Part shown: positions 25,265 through 37,270 of the stretch, piece by piece
How the letters are laid out: every line of letters begins with the position of its first letter
Numbering within the stretch: the first letter of the stretch is position 1
Source of the DNA: Hofstenia miamia
Taxonomy: Eukaryota > Xenacoelomorpha > Acoela
NCBI GenBank assembly: GCA_004352715.1
Contig: SCFE01000025.1
Location: 718,215 to 782,214 of the forward strand
Direction of reading: 5' to 3'
DNA length: 64,000 bases
The notes under the pieces: generated by a model
The model's input: only the letters and a program-made list of their open reading frames with translations
Told to the model about the DNA's origin: nothing
Databases searched by the model: none
Made by a program: the position numbers and the translations under genes

Positions 25265-25706
25265 CTATTACCTTCCGAACTAAATGCGCAAACAGCATAA
25301 TATTGGGTATGTAACTAAGCCATGATGTGCAAGTTTCATTTCTGGTACAAAGTGAAAATTTTCTGTGATGGCATCAGCTTTTTGCTGACATCAGTAATAA
25401 CAGCGATTTTTACTTGAAAATGGGAGGGAAGCTGCATTATTTTTTAAAGTCATCATTCAAATCAGGGGAGTTCTAAGGGGTTATTGTACAAAAATATGCC
25501 GAAATTATTTAAGACCAGACAAGAAGTTGACTGCCACATCTAGTTAAAAGATTTTAGAATTTCAGTCAGGTAGCTCCGAAAAACTTTCAGATTTTGGAGG
25601 TACACATCGCCACCCCATAAAATTTGGAAGAAATGTGCTTAATTAATAGATAAATATTAAAAGTACGAAAATTATATTGAGTTTTCTAGATGCTATGAAT
25701 AGTGTA

Positions 25707-25738
25707 AAGGAGGTGTGGGTAGTTTTACCCACCTCCTT
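25707..25738. repeat. GC-rich hairpin (GGAGGTGTGGGTAGTTTT)
   Basis: Arms AAGGAGGTGTGGGTA and TACCCACCTCCTT pair over 13 bp with a two-base bulge around a GTTT loop. In AT-rich surroundings such a GC stem is unusual. It is not a bacterial terminator; a small foldback repeat is the more likely reading. Confidence 0.5.
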
Positions 25739-26200
25739 AATTTGGTTAAAGACACAGATTATTTATTTACAATTGCAGAATAATGTATCTGCAATTGTTA
25801 TTCACCACGTAATATTTCTACAAGTCCATTATTTTTGCAATCGCTTAGTTTATTATAATCATTGATAAAAAATATATATTTCTGTTCATCACGTAGTAAA
25901 TACATGGGTATGGTAAGACAATATTTAAGAATAGAGTTGGTAGTCTTGGTAAATCAACATTTATTGTCACACCAAGTAATACAAATTTGTTGCTTATAAA
26001 TTTTTTAATGTGTACATGCAGTAAATACTACTATGCTCATCTAATATAAATTAATCATCCTACAAAATGAAGCGTGAGCATTGGATTTAATTTGATTCAA
26101 TTTTGTTATATAGAAGTTTAGAACTACTCTTTATATTTTTGAATTTAAAAACTTTATTGTTTTTAGCCTATGTCTATTATTAGGTAGTAAGACTAGTTTT

Positions 26201-26482
26201 TTACCCAGATTTTGAACCGAGAAGGAGAGATTCAACCACACATTGGCAGTATATATTTATTGTTGGCCAATCGTAGAACCTATTTTCATCTGTAAATCTT
26301 TTATTTGTGTATACCAATACATGTCTGACAGACGCACCAATATCAAAATTATTCAGACACAAAATACAATTAGCTGCAATTGTATAAATTTCAAAGTTAC
26401 GCAATTCTTTTTCAAATTCAATCAATTGTAACTGCTTTTTATATAAATAAATAATAAAATTGGGTCTAATATCAAAATGCAA
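26201..26482 (-). other. Unrecognised 93-codon open frame
   Basis: The frame includes NCILCLNNFDIGASVRHVLV and NKRFTDENRFYDWPTINIYC, less biased toward Ile/Lys/Asn/Tyr than chance frames nearby. It could be a gene or element fragment. I recognise no family, and no splice sites or neighbours help. Confidence 0.2.
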
Positions 26483-26869
26483 TTTTACAACGCATTCTCA
26501 TATACTGGTTTCCAAGTTTTAATATAATATTTCAATCAAAAGCAATTCTAATTTATAAGATAAAAATATTTTATATAATATTGAAATGTTGAATTAATTT
26601 TTCTGAAATTATTGTACATATGATTTGAAAATAGTTTTAGAAACTAGAATGCCAAGAGAGTTGTACAGAAAACTAGCTGATGAGGGTGCAGTAGCTAAAG
26701 AGGTCTTTTAGATCTACCCCTGAATTCTATTGAATAAAACCGAATTGTATTTAACATATTCGTTGAGAAAACAAGACCTAATAGATTTTTGTAGATCACT
26801 TAAATATTTTATGACTAAAATACATTAAACTGTTATTATTTAAATTTGAGAAGTGAGTTATTTAACAGC

Positions 26870-27240
26870 AAGAACGCTGTCACTTTGACGATTACCACCA
26901 AGCAAAAGTGCCACTAGAAACTCACCACCAGAGCAACTGTCTATCTTGTCAAACATTCAGACATAATTTAATTAAAAATCTTATTAAAATTGAACAATGG
27001 GATCATACGGACTTTATGTTGGTGGATGTTTCTATCAATACTGTATATGTTTTGTAGCTATGGCAACAATAATCTGAAATTTGTTTTGATAATCTGCAGA
27101 AACATCTGAAAAATGGCATCCAAAATGAAGCTATCATGCTTGTTCTTCCAAACAAATCAACATCTACTGTGATATGGAACAAAAGGGAGTCAAGATATCA
27201 TGATCAGGTAAAAAGTGATTTTTACTCATGATTATGAAAT
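26870..27240 (+). pseudogene. Possible Penelope-like reverse transcriptase remnant
   Basis: An open stretch includes CHFDDYHQAKVPLETHHQSN, then IKIEQWDHTDFMLVDVS. After a break comes LKNGIQNEAIMLVLPNKSTS, continuing TVIWNKRESRYHDQVKSD. The second block resembles the Penelope-like RT segment (I-V-L-P-A-D-K-G-x-x-T-V-V-M-x-x-x-x-Y), with the expected ADKG here changed to NKST. The second block (27100-27207) also has AG before and GT after it, so it could be a spliced exon. The first block is not recognised. The assignment rests on one motif. Confidence 0.3.
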
Positions 27241-28303
27241 TTGTAATTTTTGAATTAATTTTGACTACAGTTTTAGTTTGAAGAAAATCTTCCCTAGTGT
27301 AGGTCATAAATACTAGACCAGTAATTTCACGGTAGTAAAAATCAAATGCCTTAACTAGGTAGTACTAAGAGTAATTAATGAACTAAAACCTTAGCGCATA
27401 ATTATTACGAATTTAGTAATTAGATACAGAAATATTCTTCTCTCACAGATGAATACAAATTACTGAGTATAATTCAAATTTATACATAGATAGATAAAAA
27501 TTATTATTAGTAAGTAGACTAAAATTGCATACCCAAATATTGATATTTGAATGAGACTATAGTGAAAATAAGATTTAGTAGAAAAATATAGATCCCAATT
27601 CTATCGGATTCTATATCTCTAACTAATATTTACTGCACCTACGGTAGTAATTTGCAAAGATTTGCCTATCCTAACATTTTAATAATTCAAATTTATTCAT
27701 ATAATTCTTCGTTTGTTAGTAAGAAATCATATACGGCATGTGAGTTTATATAGTGGTAAATTGTTGTTTTTCACAACATAAAATCATACGAGAAAACTCT
27801 TAAAATTACTTGGTGCTGAACATAACTTGGAATACCAGGTTCTATTGATAGTTTCATCACTCAATGCTTTGGACAAATTTTTCATTAAAACAGTTACTAA
27901 GGTTGAAAATAGTAATTTAAATAATTTTGAAGTCATATTTTGATAGCTTTTTCAAAAATTCGTCAAAAGCTTGTTAAAATTGCAAATTACAATAATCAAC
28001 TATTTATTATCATTCCCCTCAAATCTAGAGAATTTAAGATTATTTCGTCCTTAAATAATCCTCTTAAAGTAAACAGAAACTACTATTGACAGTTTTTTAT
28101 TTAATAAGAAACGTCACATTGGTTTAGGCTAACCTTCAGTTTCAGTAATTAATTAAGAAATTGCTTTCTTTCTTAGGGGTTGTTCTGGGAAATTTGGTTA
28201 TACAACCAAATTCATAAAAATTTAATTTAAGAGTGTTTCATATTCACACATTATTTCATTACAAAATAATACAAATGTTTATTCGAATAAGTATTACAGC
28301 CTT

Positions 28304-28622
28304 CAATGGCGTCAATGAGGGGTGCAATCGCACGGGCCCCCAAAAATTTCAAAAGAAAATTAGTCTACAAAAATGGAACTAAATTAGAGACATTTTAGAC
28401 AAATTTTGGAGTTCAGATTTGGAATTCAGAGGCCTTTGTGGCACTAAAGCACTAAAATATCAAAATAACACGGTAATTATATAAATAATGCTAAATAATT
28501 GGGACCCCAAAATTTTGAAATAAATCTTTAATAAACCATTTTTTACAATTATGGAGGACTTAATAGGTGTATAGGCATCTTCATATTGTACATCTCTCAC
28601 CAAATGTAGAGTAACGCCACTG
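28304..28622. mobile_element. hAT-like MITE with 8-bp target duplication
   Basis: The element starts CAATGGCGTCAATGAGGGG and ends AGAGTAACGCCACTG, imperfect inverted ends around a CA(A/G)TGGCGT core. An exact 8-bp direct repeat, ACAGCCTT, sits at both sides (28296-28303 and 28623-28630). Eight-base duplications are characteristic of hAT insertions. A GGGCCCCC stretch lies just inside the left end. It is 319 bp and non-coding. Confidence 0.75.
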
Positions 28623-28918
28623 ACAGCCTTCTTCATGTTGAAGCAATTTCATAACTGTAAGCTTATGTAATTAGAAATTGTTTTGACAAATGTAAAAGTA
28701 CCTTATGCAATTTCTTCAATTCATTTTCAATAGGTATGCATAATATTGCATGTCTATTTGTTTTTACTCCCTTCAAAGCGGCAATATAATTAAACATGAA
28801 TATTTTAAACTAACTAAGAGATGCTCAATATACATTTTGGACACTTTAAAAATGTCACATGTAAATTTATTTTAACAAACAAAAATAAAAAATTCACTTA
28901 GTATATATCACGTCTTAA

Positions 28919-29428
28919 TTGTATCTTTTGTGCTCTCAGTTTCTTTTTCACAGATGCCATCATTTCTGTTTGCTTGCGATGATGACTTTTCGTTTACCAC
29001 CATATTTCTTAGTTGCTCCAAAAGTCGTCAGTGGGACTCGAATTCAGGGATGCATGGTGGGTTTAGATCCCTCTCAACACATGGTATGGGAGGTTCTTCA
29101 AATGGCTTGGGAGTGTTCCTGGCGCAATAACAGGAACCCAGTCCGGCCAGAACAAGTACCTACGATCAGAAAAATGCTGCTCGATAGATGACAATAAGCG
29201 TTTTTCAATTTATTTCTTTATGTACTGCAGATGGTTGAATGAATGGCTTAGAAATACCTACAGGGGAAATAGCAATCCAAGCCAGAACTTTTTTGCTAAA
29301 TTTTTTTTGGGTTGTACATAGCGCATAGTCCGAGGCGTCACTCCTGGATGTTGCCTACTAATAATGATTTTGGGGTAGTTGGTTGCATACAAACGAAAAG
29401 TAGGATTTATCATCCATTATTATGTTTG
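28919..29428 (-). pseudogene. Tc1/mariner-superfamily transposase fossil
   Basis: Read on the minus strand with several stops and frameshifts: MDDKSYFSF (first catalytic Asp region), KKFSKKVLAWIAISPVGISK, then RYLFWPDWVPV (second catalytic Asp in WPD), RDLNPPCIPEFES and finally QLRNMVVNE. The order DDxSYF, KVLxWxAIS, FWPDxA, NPP..P..R matches a Tc1-type family common in invertebrates. The N-terminal DNA-binding domain was not found. No inverted repeats were identified. Confidence 0.6.
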
Positions 29429-29690
29429 AACTACCATCAGCCATCAATTACTGATAAGACTATCACATCCTAACTGCTACTTATCTTGTTGTTTTGGTGG
29501 AATGAGGTTCTTTCTTTTTTTTGAATGTATGAATGCTTTGTTTTTGTAAAGTATAATTGACATAGACCACAGAGATATTATTTTAGAAGGCGAATTATCT
29601 TTACGACTGAACAGTGCATCATTGATGAGCAGATTCCTCCTCGTCTCGCTCATTTCCACAACTAGACTTCCACCAGTTGAAAATGGACCT

Positions 29691-29828
29691 GGCCCGCTCA
29701 TATAAAGCTGATAACGTTCTGACCTGACCCAACCCATATAAAGTTGTTAGCTTTTTTACCCAAGTTGTTCTTATGCAATTATTAACATTCTGCCCGGCCC
29801 ATATTCAATTGTTAAGATTCTGACCCAA
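29691..29828. repeat. Degenerate tandem repeat, about 34-bp unit, four copies
   Basis: Four diverged units follow GGCCC-x-CATATAAAG-TTGTTAACATTCTGACC. With CCGACC/GGCCCG-rich sequence at about 30236-30362 it may form the two subterminal ends of a hAT-like element of roughly 0.7 kb. The ends are not matched well enough to define it. Confidence 0.4.
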
Positions 29829-30235
29829 CTAATCAAAACTTGAACTAAAATGATGTAGGCAAACAATTTTAATTAAATGTCCCATTGTTTTAAGAAACAT
29901 GAACTTCTTGATAGCTTTGAATGATAATCTACTGTATTTACTTGTTTGTAATTATGAGGCCGAAAACTTTCTTGATGCTCACTTAAGGATGAGGATAGCC
30001 TAATAACAAACATATTTCTTGCTATTCCAATCAATTTCACGAGACAAATATACTATCTGCATTTTCAATTATTTATTGCTAATCCCTGCCTGTTTTCATA
30101 TGCCACTTCAATAAAAATTGGCATTATTTTGAGTGTTCACAATTCACAGTTGCATCTCAATTTTCAATATTATTTCAATTTAAAGCTTACGTTTTCTGTT
30201 AAACTAAATATGACCTATAATTTTTATTTCAATGA

Positions 30236-30362
30236 CTCGACCCAATCATATCTTTAACATTCGTCATCCGACCCGACTTAACTCGGCCCGTTTTGTTTAG
30301 ATCAAAACACTGACCCAAACAGAGCCGGTTTCGGGTTCACCCAGTCTGTTTATAAGTCTGTC
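30236..30362. repeat. CGACCC/GGCCCG-rich patch, possible hAT-like end
   Basis: Repeated CGACCC, CGGCCCG and CGGGTTCACCC motifs stand out from AT-rich flanks. The sequence inward from 30362 reads GACTGGGTGAACCCGAAACC in reverse complement, a theme seen at hAT termini. The partner end may be near 29655-29700. Confidence 0.3.
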
Positions 30363-33300
30363 CTCTCCTACCACTTAAATCGCTCTTTTGAGGTTTATAA
30401 TGTGTTCAAAATTTGAGCGTGAATTATTCATTTCTTTTTGTAATAAGTCGCAATTTTATTTTTCGCCATCGTCATCCTTAAAAGCAAAGATCATGTCCCA
30501 TTTTGAATTTTCATTCAATGACTAAGAAGTTTGGAAAGATATTAAAGTACCTAATCTGTGAAGACAAGACAGGATAAAACAATGGATTATTTGCTGTAAA
30601 AAACCTAAAAAAGAAATAAAAACAGTAACGCAAATTGCTTTTCAAGTCACTTCAAAATTACTCGAAACATCTTAGTGTCAAGGCGATACATATTTACACA
30701 GGCCTTGTCATCCTCGAAGTTAACTAGGTGACACACGTTCCCTTTTTATGAATTACTATGGCAATGCAGATGAGATGCTAAAGCATGTGTAAATATGCAT
30801 CGTCTTGTTTCGTCTACCTTTATACATCTTAAAACCGCAGTAATTAAAGAATTTTTGTACATCTTAGTTTTTACTTTTTTCAGTTTATAGGATTTGTGTG
30901 TACTAACGCGACTCCTGTTTTTCTGAAACGCTTCATAATAAGGATTTTCAGGAGTGCCAGCAAATCGTATCAAAGTATTTATAAACGGTTTTCGTACTTT
31001 TCTTCTAATAGCCCTGTAATTTTGCCTTTGAGGTTGATATCATCAAGAATTCTAGCATTTAGTGCAAGTGGACAAAATAGTTTTCTTCTCAGACTTTCAT
31101 TAACCTAAATTTCCTATGCTCAAGTTTTCAAGCAGTATTTCTTAAGTCTGCTATAAAATTTGAAAATCCTGAGATATGGTCAAAACTGTTGGTGAGGTTG
31201 TTCGAGCGTAATGTTAAAAGTGTTTTCTAAAGTCTATTGGCGTTGCTGAAGAGCTTGAAAAGATTCCCGATTTCTCATTGAAAGTTTTTATTTTTTTAGA
31301 AAAGTCCGAACGGATTCGTCCAGGAAGAAAATGAAAAACTATTCCCTATTCAGTGGTGCTTACAGATTTTGGAAAGCTATATTTATTTGTGAGTTATAAG
31401 CGGTAGAGGTATTTTAAAAAACCATGCAAATTTTTGAAAGTTCCTAGACAGCTTAAGATTAAGATTTCTGTCTATAGCATTACAACTTTGATCAAAAAGA
31501 ACTTTTTAGGGCTTTAGATTCATAAATGTTTGTGTAAACGTAGTATTCTTCTAGAACTAGTTTTAAACAGTGTAGGAGATAACAGAGAATATTTTTTCAA
31601 TATTTTCCATTAATGGTAGATTAAAATAAGTAATAATTATAAAATTATATTTATATTTGGATTGTTGAAAGCGTTGTCATATTTTAACTAGTTAGTGTAC
31701 ATGGCTAATAGCATGTATATTTACAAAATTTGATCTCCTCATAAACATCGGTATTCTAAAAGAAATTTATCTCTACAGCTTGTCAATATAGAATCAACAA
31801 CAAAACTATATATTTTTATATGCAACTGAAAATTTTAAATTTTTGCTTTCACTATTTTGTTAACTTAATTAACAATTTGCATATTGTTTTGTAAATTTAT
31901 GTCATTGACGTGTGCATATCCATGCATACTTAACTTTGACCCTTTATAAGCTTATTTAAGCATTCGAAGGAGTGATACGAATATATTTATTTTAATTTAT
32001 CAAATCCTGATACCTTCGATTTATAGAATTATTAAGTTAGTCACAATAGACAATAATTGGCAAAAAGTAAATCGTAATGATAGAAAAAAAATAGTAGCGG
32101 CATTTGAAATCAAAACATTACACTTCAACATTATATCATATTAAAATTTATAGTTTCTCACTCTATAAATCTTAAGTGTTCATTTTTATGAAAAGGCGAC
32201 ATTTCATCTTCAAATTTTACACTTATACACAATTCAGAATATATAGAACGGGCTTGTGGTACGTATTCAGGCACTAGCCTAATAAATTGAAGTGGTACAA
32301 ATATGACCAGGCATATTGTTTATAAAAATGTTGAATTTTCAAATTGAGATTCAGATTTTATTGTAATCCAAAATAAACGCGTTATAGTGAAATTGATTCT
32401 TATATAGCACATTTTGTCAGATAAGTCAAAACAAATGCGGAGCCATAATTCTCTCAGAGCAGCGTGCCATGTTTTAGACACTGATTGAAATCTTGTTCAC
32501 AGATTGATAACGTTTCATTACAAGTATTGCTCCTGAAAATTTCTTTGGTTTATGCATTGTAGCCTTAAGATATCTAATAATATACAAATATTTGTAAATT
32601 TTAGTAATAGTTTACGAAAATTTCAATACATTGCGATATTTTGCATGAAAATTTAACCGTAAAGATTATGAAAAGTAACACATTGCACAGACGAAAACTG
32701 AAAATATTTCATATAGATTCCTGATTATTCAAGCGTTACTGCACTGTTTATAATCAACAAAGCTTGTCATCCAACGTCATATTTAGTAATTTCTTCCATA
32801 TTTAGAGGCAATGATGGGCATCGGTTGGTGTTTTCAGGTCCGTCCAATGCTTTTCAAGACGCGCAAAAATATTTGGTTGGCAATAAGTAAACAGTCAGTT
32901 AGCCATTGGTTGCAAATTTTAAACAAAACTAAACTCAAATTGAACGCTAAGTTTACAATGAAATTTTACAAATTGGAAACATACCTAATATATGCATAAA
33001 CGATTATCTGTTACATCACATTTTGAATTTCTGTCAGGGGCATGATACTACAAGATGTATCACCCGGTTGCCACTCTGCGTTTGCATAATGCATGTACAA
33101 TAATGCATGTAATGACTTAGAAAACAAAGCTTCTGCAGAAAAAATTAAATATTCATGAACATTTTGCAATGAAATAAATTCAATTTCACTAGACACTGTT
33201 TTTAGGTGAAAAAATATTACTACATTAAACAAGTCTCATTAAATATTGAAATTTTGTTACCACAACCTTTAGCTGTGTACATGTATTTTAGTTAGTTTGG

Positions 33301-36008
33301 GTGAATTTTATATTCTTATATTTTTGGATTCCTTTTCAAATACAATGTGATTTTAACAGAAATAGAGACATTTGAAATCATTTACAATCTTTGTTTAATA
33401 TGCACAGAGGGCAAATGAACCTCAGCAAACAACCTATCGATTTTGAAATTTCGCAATTATTTTAGTTGGAAGCAATACGACCCCTGAAATTTCCTAATGG
33501 ACATGTTATTCTTACAAATTATTTCATCTTGCAAAAACGATCACAGTTCGGAAAAAAAACAAACAAGTTTGCAATTGTACTTCGCACAAAAAAATGTATT
33601 TTTGATTATTTGAGAAATAATCAAACTCCTTATTAACAATAACGATGGTGACAGTTATAGAAATAAAGTTTTTCAATGTCGTCAAAAATTTCTAAATACT
33701 ACACTCAAGTATCATAAATTGCTGAAACCTCGTACTTGACAAATTTCTATATTTTACATCAAATTTTACTAAGTGTTCATTAATCTTAAACTGTCGAGGA
33801 ATTTTTCGCCCTTTGATGGATTCTGAAGACGATTAACCACTTATTTTTCACTTATCAATAACGATATGCATAATCTGAAGCCTTCTGCCTCGTAGCCTTT
33901 TAGCTTAAGGCTAGTTGTTGCTCCCATGGGATTTCAATCTCCTGATTACCTGAACATCAAGAATTGAGGGAATTTAAAATTTTTTTAAATATTTAGAATT
34001 AGTTAAAAAGAGTGGAAGCCTCAAGTACTTCAACCACAGCAATACACTTCAATATAGAGATGAGAGCGGGCAACATGTTTTGCAAAATTATTTCCACCAC
34101 AGACAAAAAAACTTCACCGCTAACCACCGCAACGTCCGTTTTTACCCAAACCACCGCAATCAATGAAATTTTACAGCAGTATACCGCAACAATTGCGATT
34201 TTATCTTCGTAAAAAAAAATAGATATTTCTGAATTGTTTTTTAGGGTCCTAGATCATTCTTTAAAAACAATTTTTTAGGTATTTTTTAAATAATTTTTAT
34301 ATTTACTTGGGCATTAATACTTTTCAGCAAATAGCGATTGACAAGGAGTTTGTTTACTGTAAATACGAAAAATTTATAATTTTATTTTTTTTACATTGAA
34401 GCTTCATTTATGCTGTTTTAAAACGAATATCTTACTAAAAGATTACTAACTTCTTAACAACGTAAACATTTTTATTTCTATTGAAAAAAATCATGAATTT
34501 CTAAAATGCGCCAATTTTAAATGGCCATCCGCATTTAGAGTTAACCTCAATGGGGAATTGATCCATTAACGATTTATTGGTTAATTTGTAAATCGAATAA
34601 TACTATCACATGTAGCAATTGATTATTTCCAAATTTCTCTAGCAGATTGATATATTTTGCTAAAGGTTATGCAATTAATGGAATTTAGTGTGATTAGAGA
34701 AAGTAGTTACCAGTGAATTAACTGCTAGAAATAAACTGCAACTTTTGTTTTTTTAAGGGTGACATATTTTCATATATCTATACTATGAAATTTCTAATGT
34801 CAATTTTTCTAGTAAACCTTGTAGTACATTGGGAAACGTTTGTCTGTAATATTGTGAAATTTTTTCATATTATATTTTCAACGTTTGAAATATTTAAAAC
34901 AAATACATTGTGACTTTCTATGTTTTAGCTTCTAATTATATTTCTATAAAAAGCGAAAACAAATTATTTCGTCTGCCATATAGTAGAATCGCCATCGTTA
35001 GTAAGAATAGATAATTTATGAAATACATGATTGTCTTGCATACAAATTTACTTTAGAAAATTTTAATATATTTTGTAGGCGTATCTAATGTGAACAAATG
35101 CCTGGAGGCTCGTATTATTTACGCCTATGTATTAGTTTAAGGTACTAATATAGTTAGCATATGGGTGAAATGAGATTGCTAAAGCAGGATTTGATTTTAG
35201 GCCTTGCTGGCTTAGACCATATTAGCTATCAACCAGCAGTGGTAAATCTGGGAGAGTAAGGAGCGTATGCCTCCTGCTTTTGAAAAAAAATTTACATCTG
35301 TAGCAACAAATTTTTATTTTTTGGTTTATTGGAAATGGAAATCTTACACAATTTGTACCTGTTTAAGAACGTCACTGTTAATTGATTAATTCAAAAAAGT
35401 AAACATTTGGATTTTGCAATAAAAATCATTGGAATTTGATATATCACTGCTTACATTAAAAAGTATGCTTCCAGTTTAATTTCAAGTACTTCAGCGAAGA
35501 CTGAAAATAGCATTAATGCAAAATTTTCTTTTTAACATTTACGTCCTAGATATTACAAAGACAAGACTTGTAATTGTCCATGAAACAAATATATTGCATT
35601 GTTTTAGATTTCAAAGAGGTTATTAGCAATTAAATTTTTTTTTAAAACGGCGCCTGCATGTACATATATGAGACGAAGTTGTTAACAAACTAAATTTTGT
35701 TTAGTATAACAAAATAATTTGCCTGGATACATGAAAACATTTATTTTCATAAATATGTTTCTATAGTTAAGAATTGCCTCTGTAGAAAACTACTCAAAAA
35801 GTGCTGCAAACAGAATTTTCGTTTCCTATTCATCAATGAAAACACCACAACAAAAAAATTCCAGAAGCCTTATTGTATTTCATTGATTTATAAACGACGT
35901 GTAATAAGCCTGTTTTTGTTTGGATTGTGGAGCGCATATTTTGCATATTAAAATATTGTTCATTCTTACTGAAACACTGAACCCCAAATGGTAATTTTCA
36001 GGCACATG
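30363..36008. other. Long AT-rich non-coding stretch
   Basis: Only the ACCGC-rich patch near 34.1 kb and a GC-richer patch at 35.1-35.3 kb stand out. No coding evidence. Confidence 0.6.
34020..34200. repeat. ACCGC-rich patch
   Basis: CCACCACAG, ACCGCTAACCACCGC, AACCACCGC and TATACCGC recur within 180 bases, unlike the AT-rich flanks. The open frame across it is low-complexity (Thr/Ala/Ser) and probably not coding. It may be the inside of a hAT-like MITE related to that at about 56.5-56.8 kb. Confidence 0.3.
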
Positions 36009-36010
36009 TA

Positions 36011-37268
36011 CGAGGGGTGATCGAAAAGTTTTGCAACCAATTCATTTATTTAAAGAAAAATTACAAAGTTGTAAAATCAATGGTCACATTTCTTGAAAGT
36101 ACTTTCCATGGTACTCCGAAGTAGGTATGCTCCGCAGTTCTGAACGAACTGCTCTCGCCAAGTCTTGAATCCTTGAAAACGGCCTTCCAAAAATGGCTTT
36201 TTTGACTTTTGGAAGTAACCAAAAGTCGCAAGGAGCCAAGTCTGGGGAGTACGGTGGGTGTGGAAGCAGCTGGACTCCTTTCTCCTCCAGATAGGACACA
36301 GTTATGGCTGCAGTGTGAGGTGCGGCATTGTCGTGATGGAGCAGCAAACGGGATCCACTTCGGGTTCTTGCAGTTTCAGCCCTGTTGCGGAGAACCTCGG
36401 GCAAAACAGTGTTGGTGTAGTACCCGGCATTGATTGTTGACTTCTCAGGTACTTCTCAGGTAGAATATTAAGAGCAACTACACCTTTGGTGTTGAAGAAG
36501 ATGGTGAACATCCTCTTCCTACTGCGAAAACTCGTCTTCAAAACCTTAGGTCGAGGGTCATCTTCAGTCAGCCAACCATGTTGGAGGACTTGTCGGCCAT
36601 TGTGAAAAAGGAGATCCAGCACTCATCGGAAAGTCGCTTCGGTCCATTTTCCAAAAACACTTCAAGCCACCGACGGCAAATATGGACTCTTTGTACCCGC
36701 TGATCATCTGTGAGTATGTGCGGTATCCACCGTGCGCAGCTCTTGGTCATCTTTAATTCGTCATGGATGATGCTGTAGGCACTTCCATAACTTATGGACA
36801 ACTCAGCAGCAAGAAATCTCAGTGAGATGCGCCGATCTTTAGTCACAATGGCCTCTGCACGAGCAACAATGTCCTTCGTCAAGGAAGAGCGTGGCCGACC
36901 TGAGCGTTACTCATTTTCCAGAGTCCCAACCATCGTTGAAGTGTCGGATCCATCGCGCAACAGTGTCAAATGAAGGTACACTTTCTGGGAAGACGTCTGC
37001 TAACTCGCGATGAATTTCCTTCGCCTTCAAACCCAGTTTCATACGTGTAAAAATGTAGAAGCGAAAGTTGTCTTTTGATGGCTCCATTCAGAGTGTAAAA
37101 CCAGTGTAACTTGTGAGACTGATTGTGAACGGCAGCGACTACTTATAGCTATATTATGCGTGAACTTAGCTCAGATATCGATTGAAGCACGACAGAAATA
37201 TCTACTTGATTACAGTTCATTTATTCAATAGAGACATACTGGTTGCAGAACTTATTGATCACCCCTCG
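36011..37268 (-). mobile_element. Full-length mariner element (TIRs, TA duplication), inactive
   Basis: TIRs of 28 bp begin CGAGGGGTGATC at both ends and match except at three positions. TA is duplicated outside (36009-36010 and 37269-37270). The 1258-bp length and a single transposase on the minus strand are standard for mariner. Ends are well kept, so insertion is not very old, but the transposase is broken by at least three frameshifts. Confidence 0.95.
36084..37087 (-). pseudogene. mariner transposase (DD34D), frameshifted
   Basis: From ATG (MEPSKDNFRFYIF) two helix-turn-helix segments follow: GLKAKEIHRELADVF.. and RRISLRFLAAELSISYGSA, split by a frameshift and a TAA around the GRPRSS linker. 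The catalytic triad is readable: first Asp in LSDECWISFF, second in LLHHDNAAPHTA, third in YSPDLAPCDFW, the mariner DD34D signature. A further frameshift follows MADKSSNMVG. Another is an 11-bp tandem duplication (36440-36461) after NILPEK. About 334 codons in all, close to the usual 345. The enzyme would cut and paste the element at TA; this copy cannot. Confidence 0.93.
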
Positions 37269-37270
37269 TA

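Larger units (their letters stand above)
19892..26200. other. Long AT-rich non-coding stretch
   Basis: Six kilobases with no recognisable gene, RNA or full element, apart from the hairpins at 25.2 and 25.7 kb and the small frame at 22.9 kb listed separately. Confidence 0.6.

Noticed and set aside
25707-25738. Rho-independent terminator
   Set aside because: A GC stem is present, but the genome is eukaryotic and no U-tract-dependent termination applies.
29477-29737. 86-codon minus-strand frame starting in a tandem repeat
   Set aside because: Its N-terminal part is translation of the GGCCC/ATATAAAG tandem repeats and the rest is Lys-rich low complexity.
34012-34212. Thr/Ala-rich 66-codon frame
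   Set aside because: Explained by the ACCGC-rich repeat patch; low complexity and no domain.
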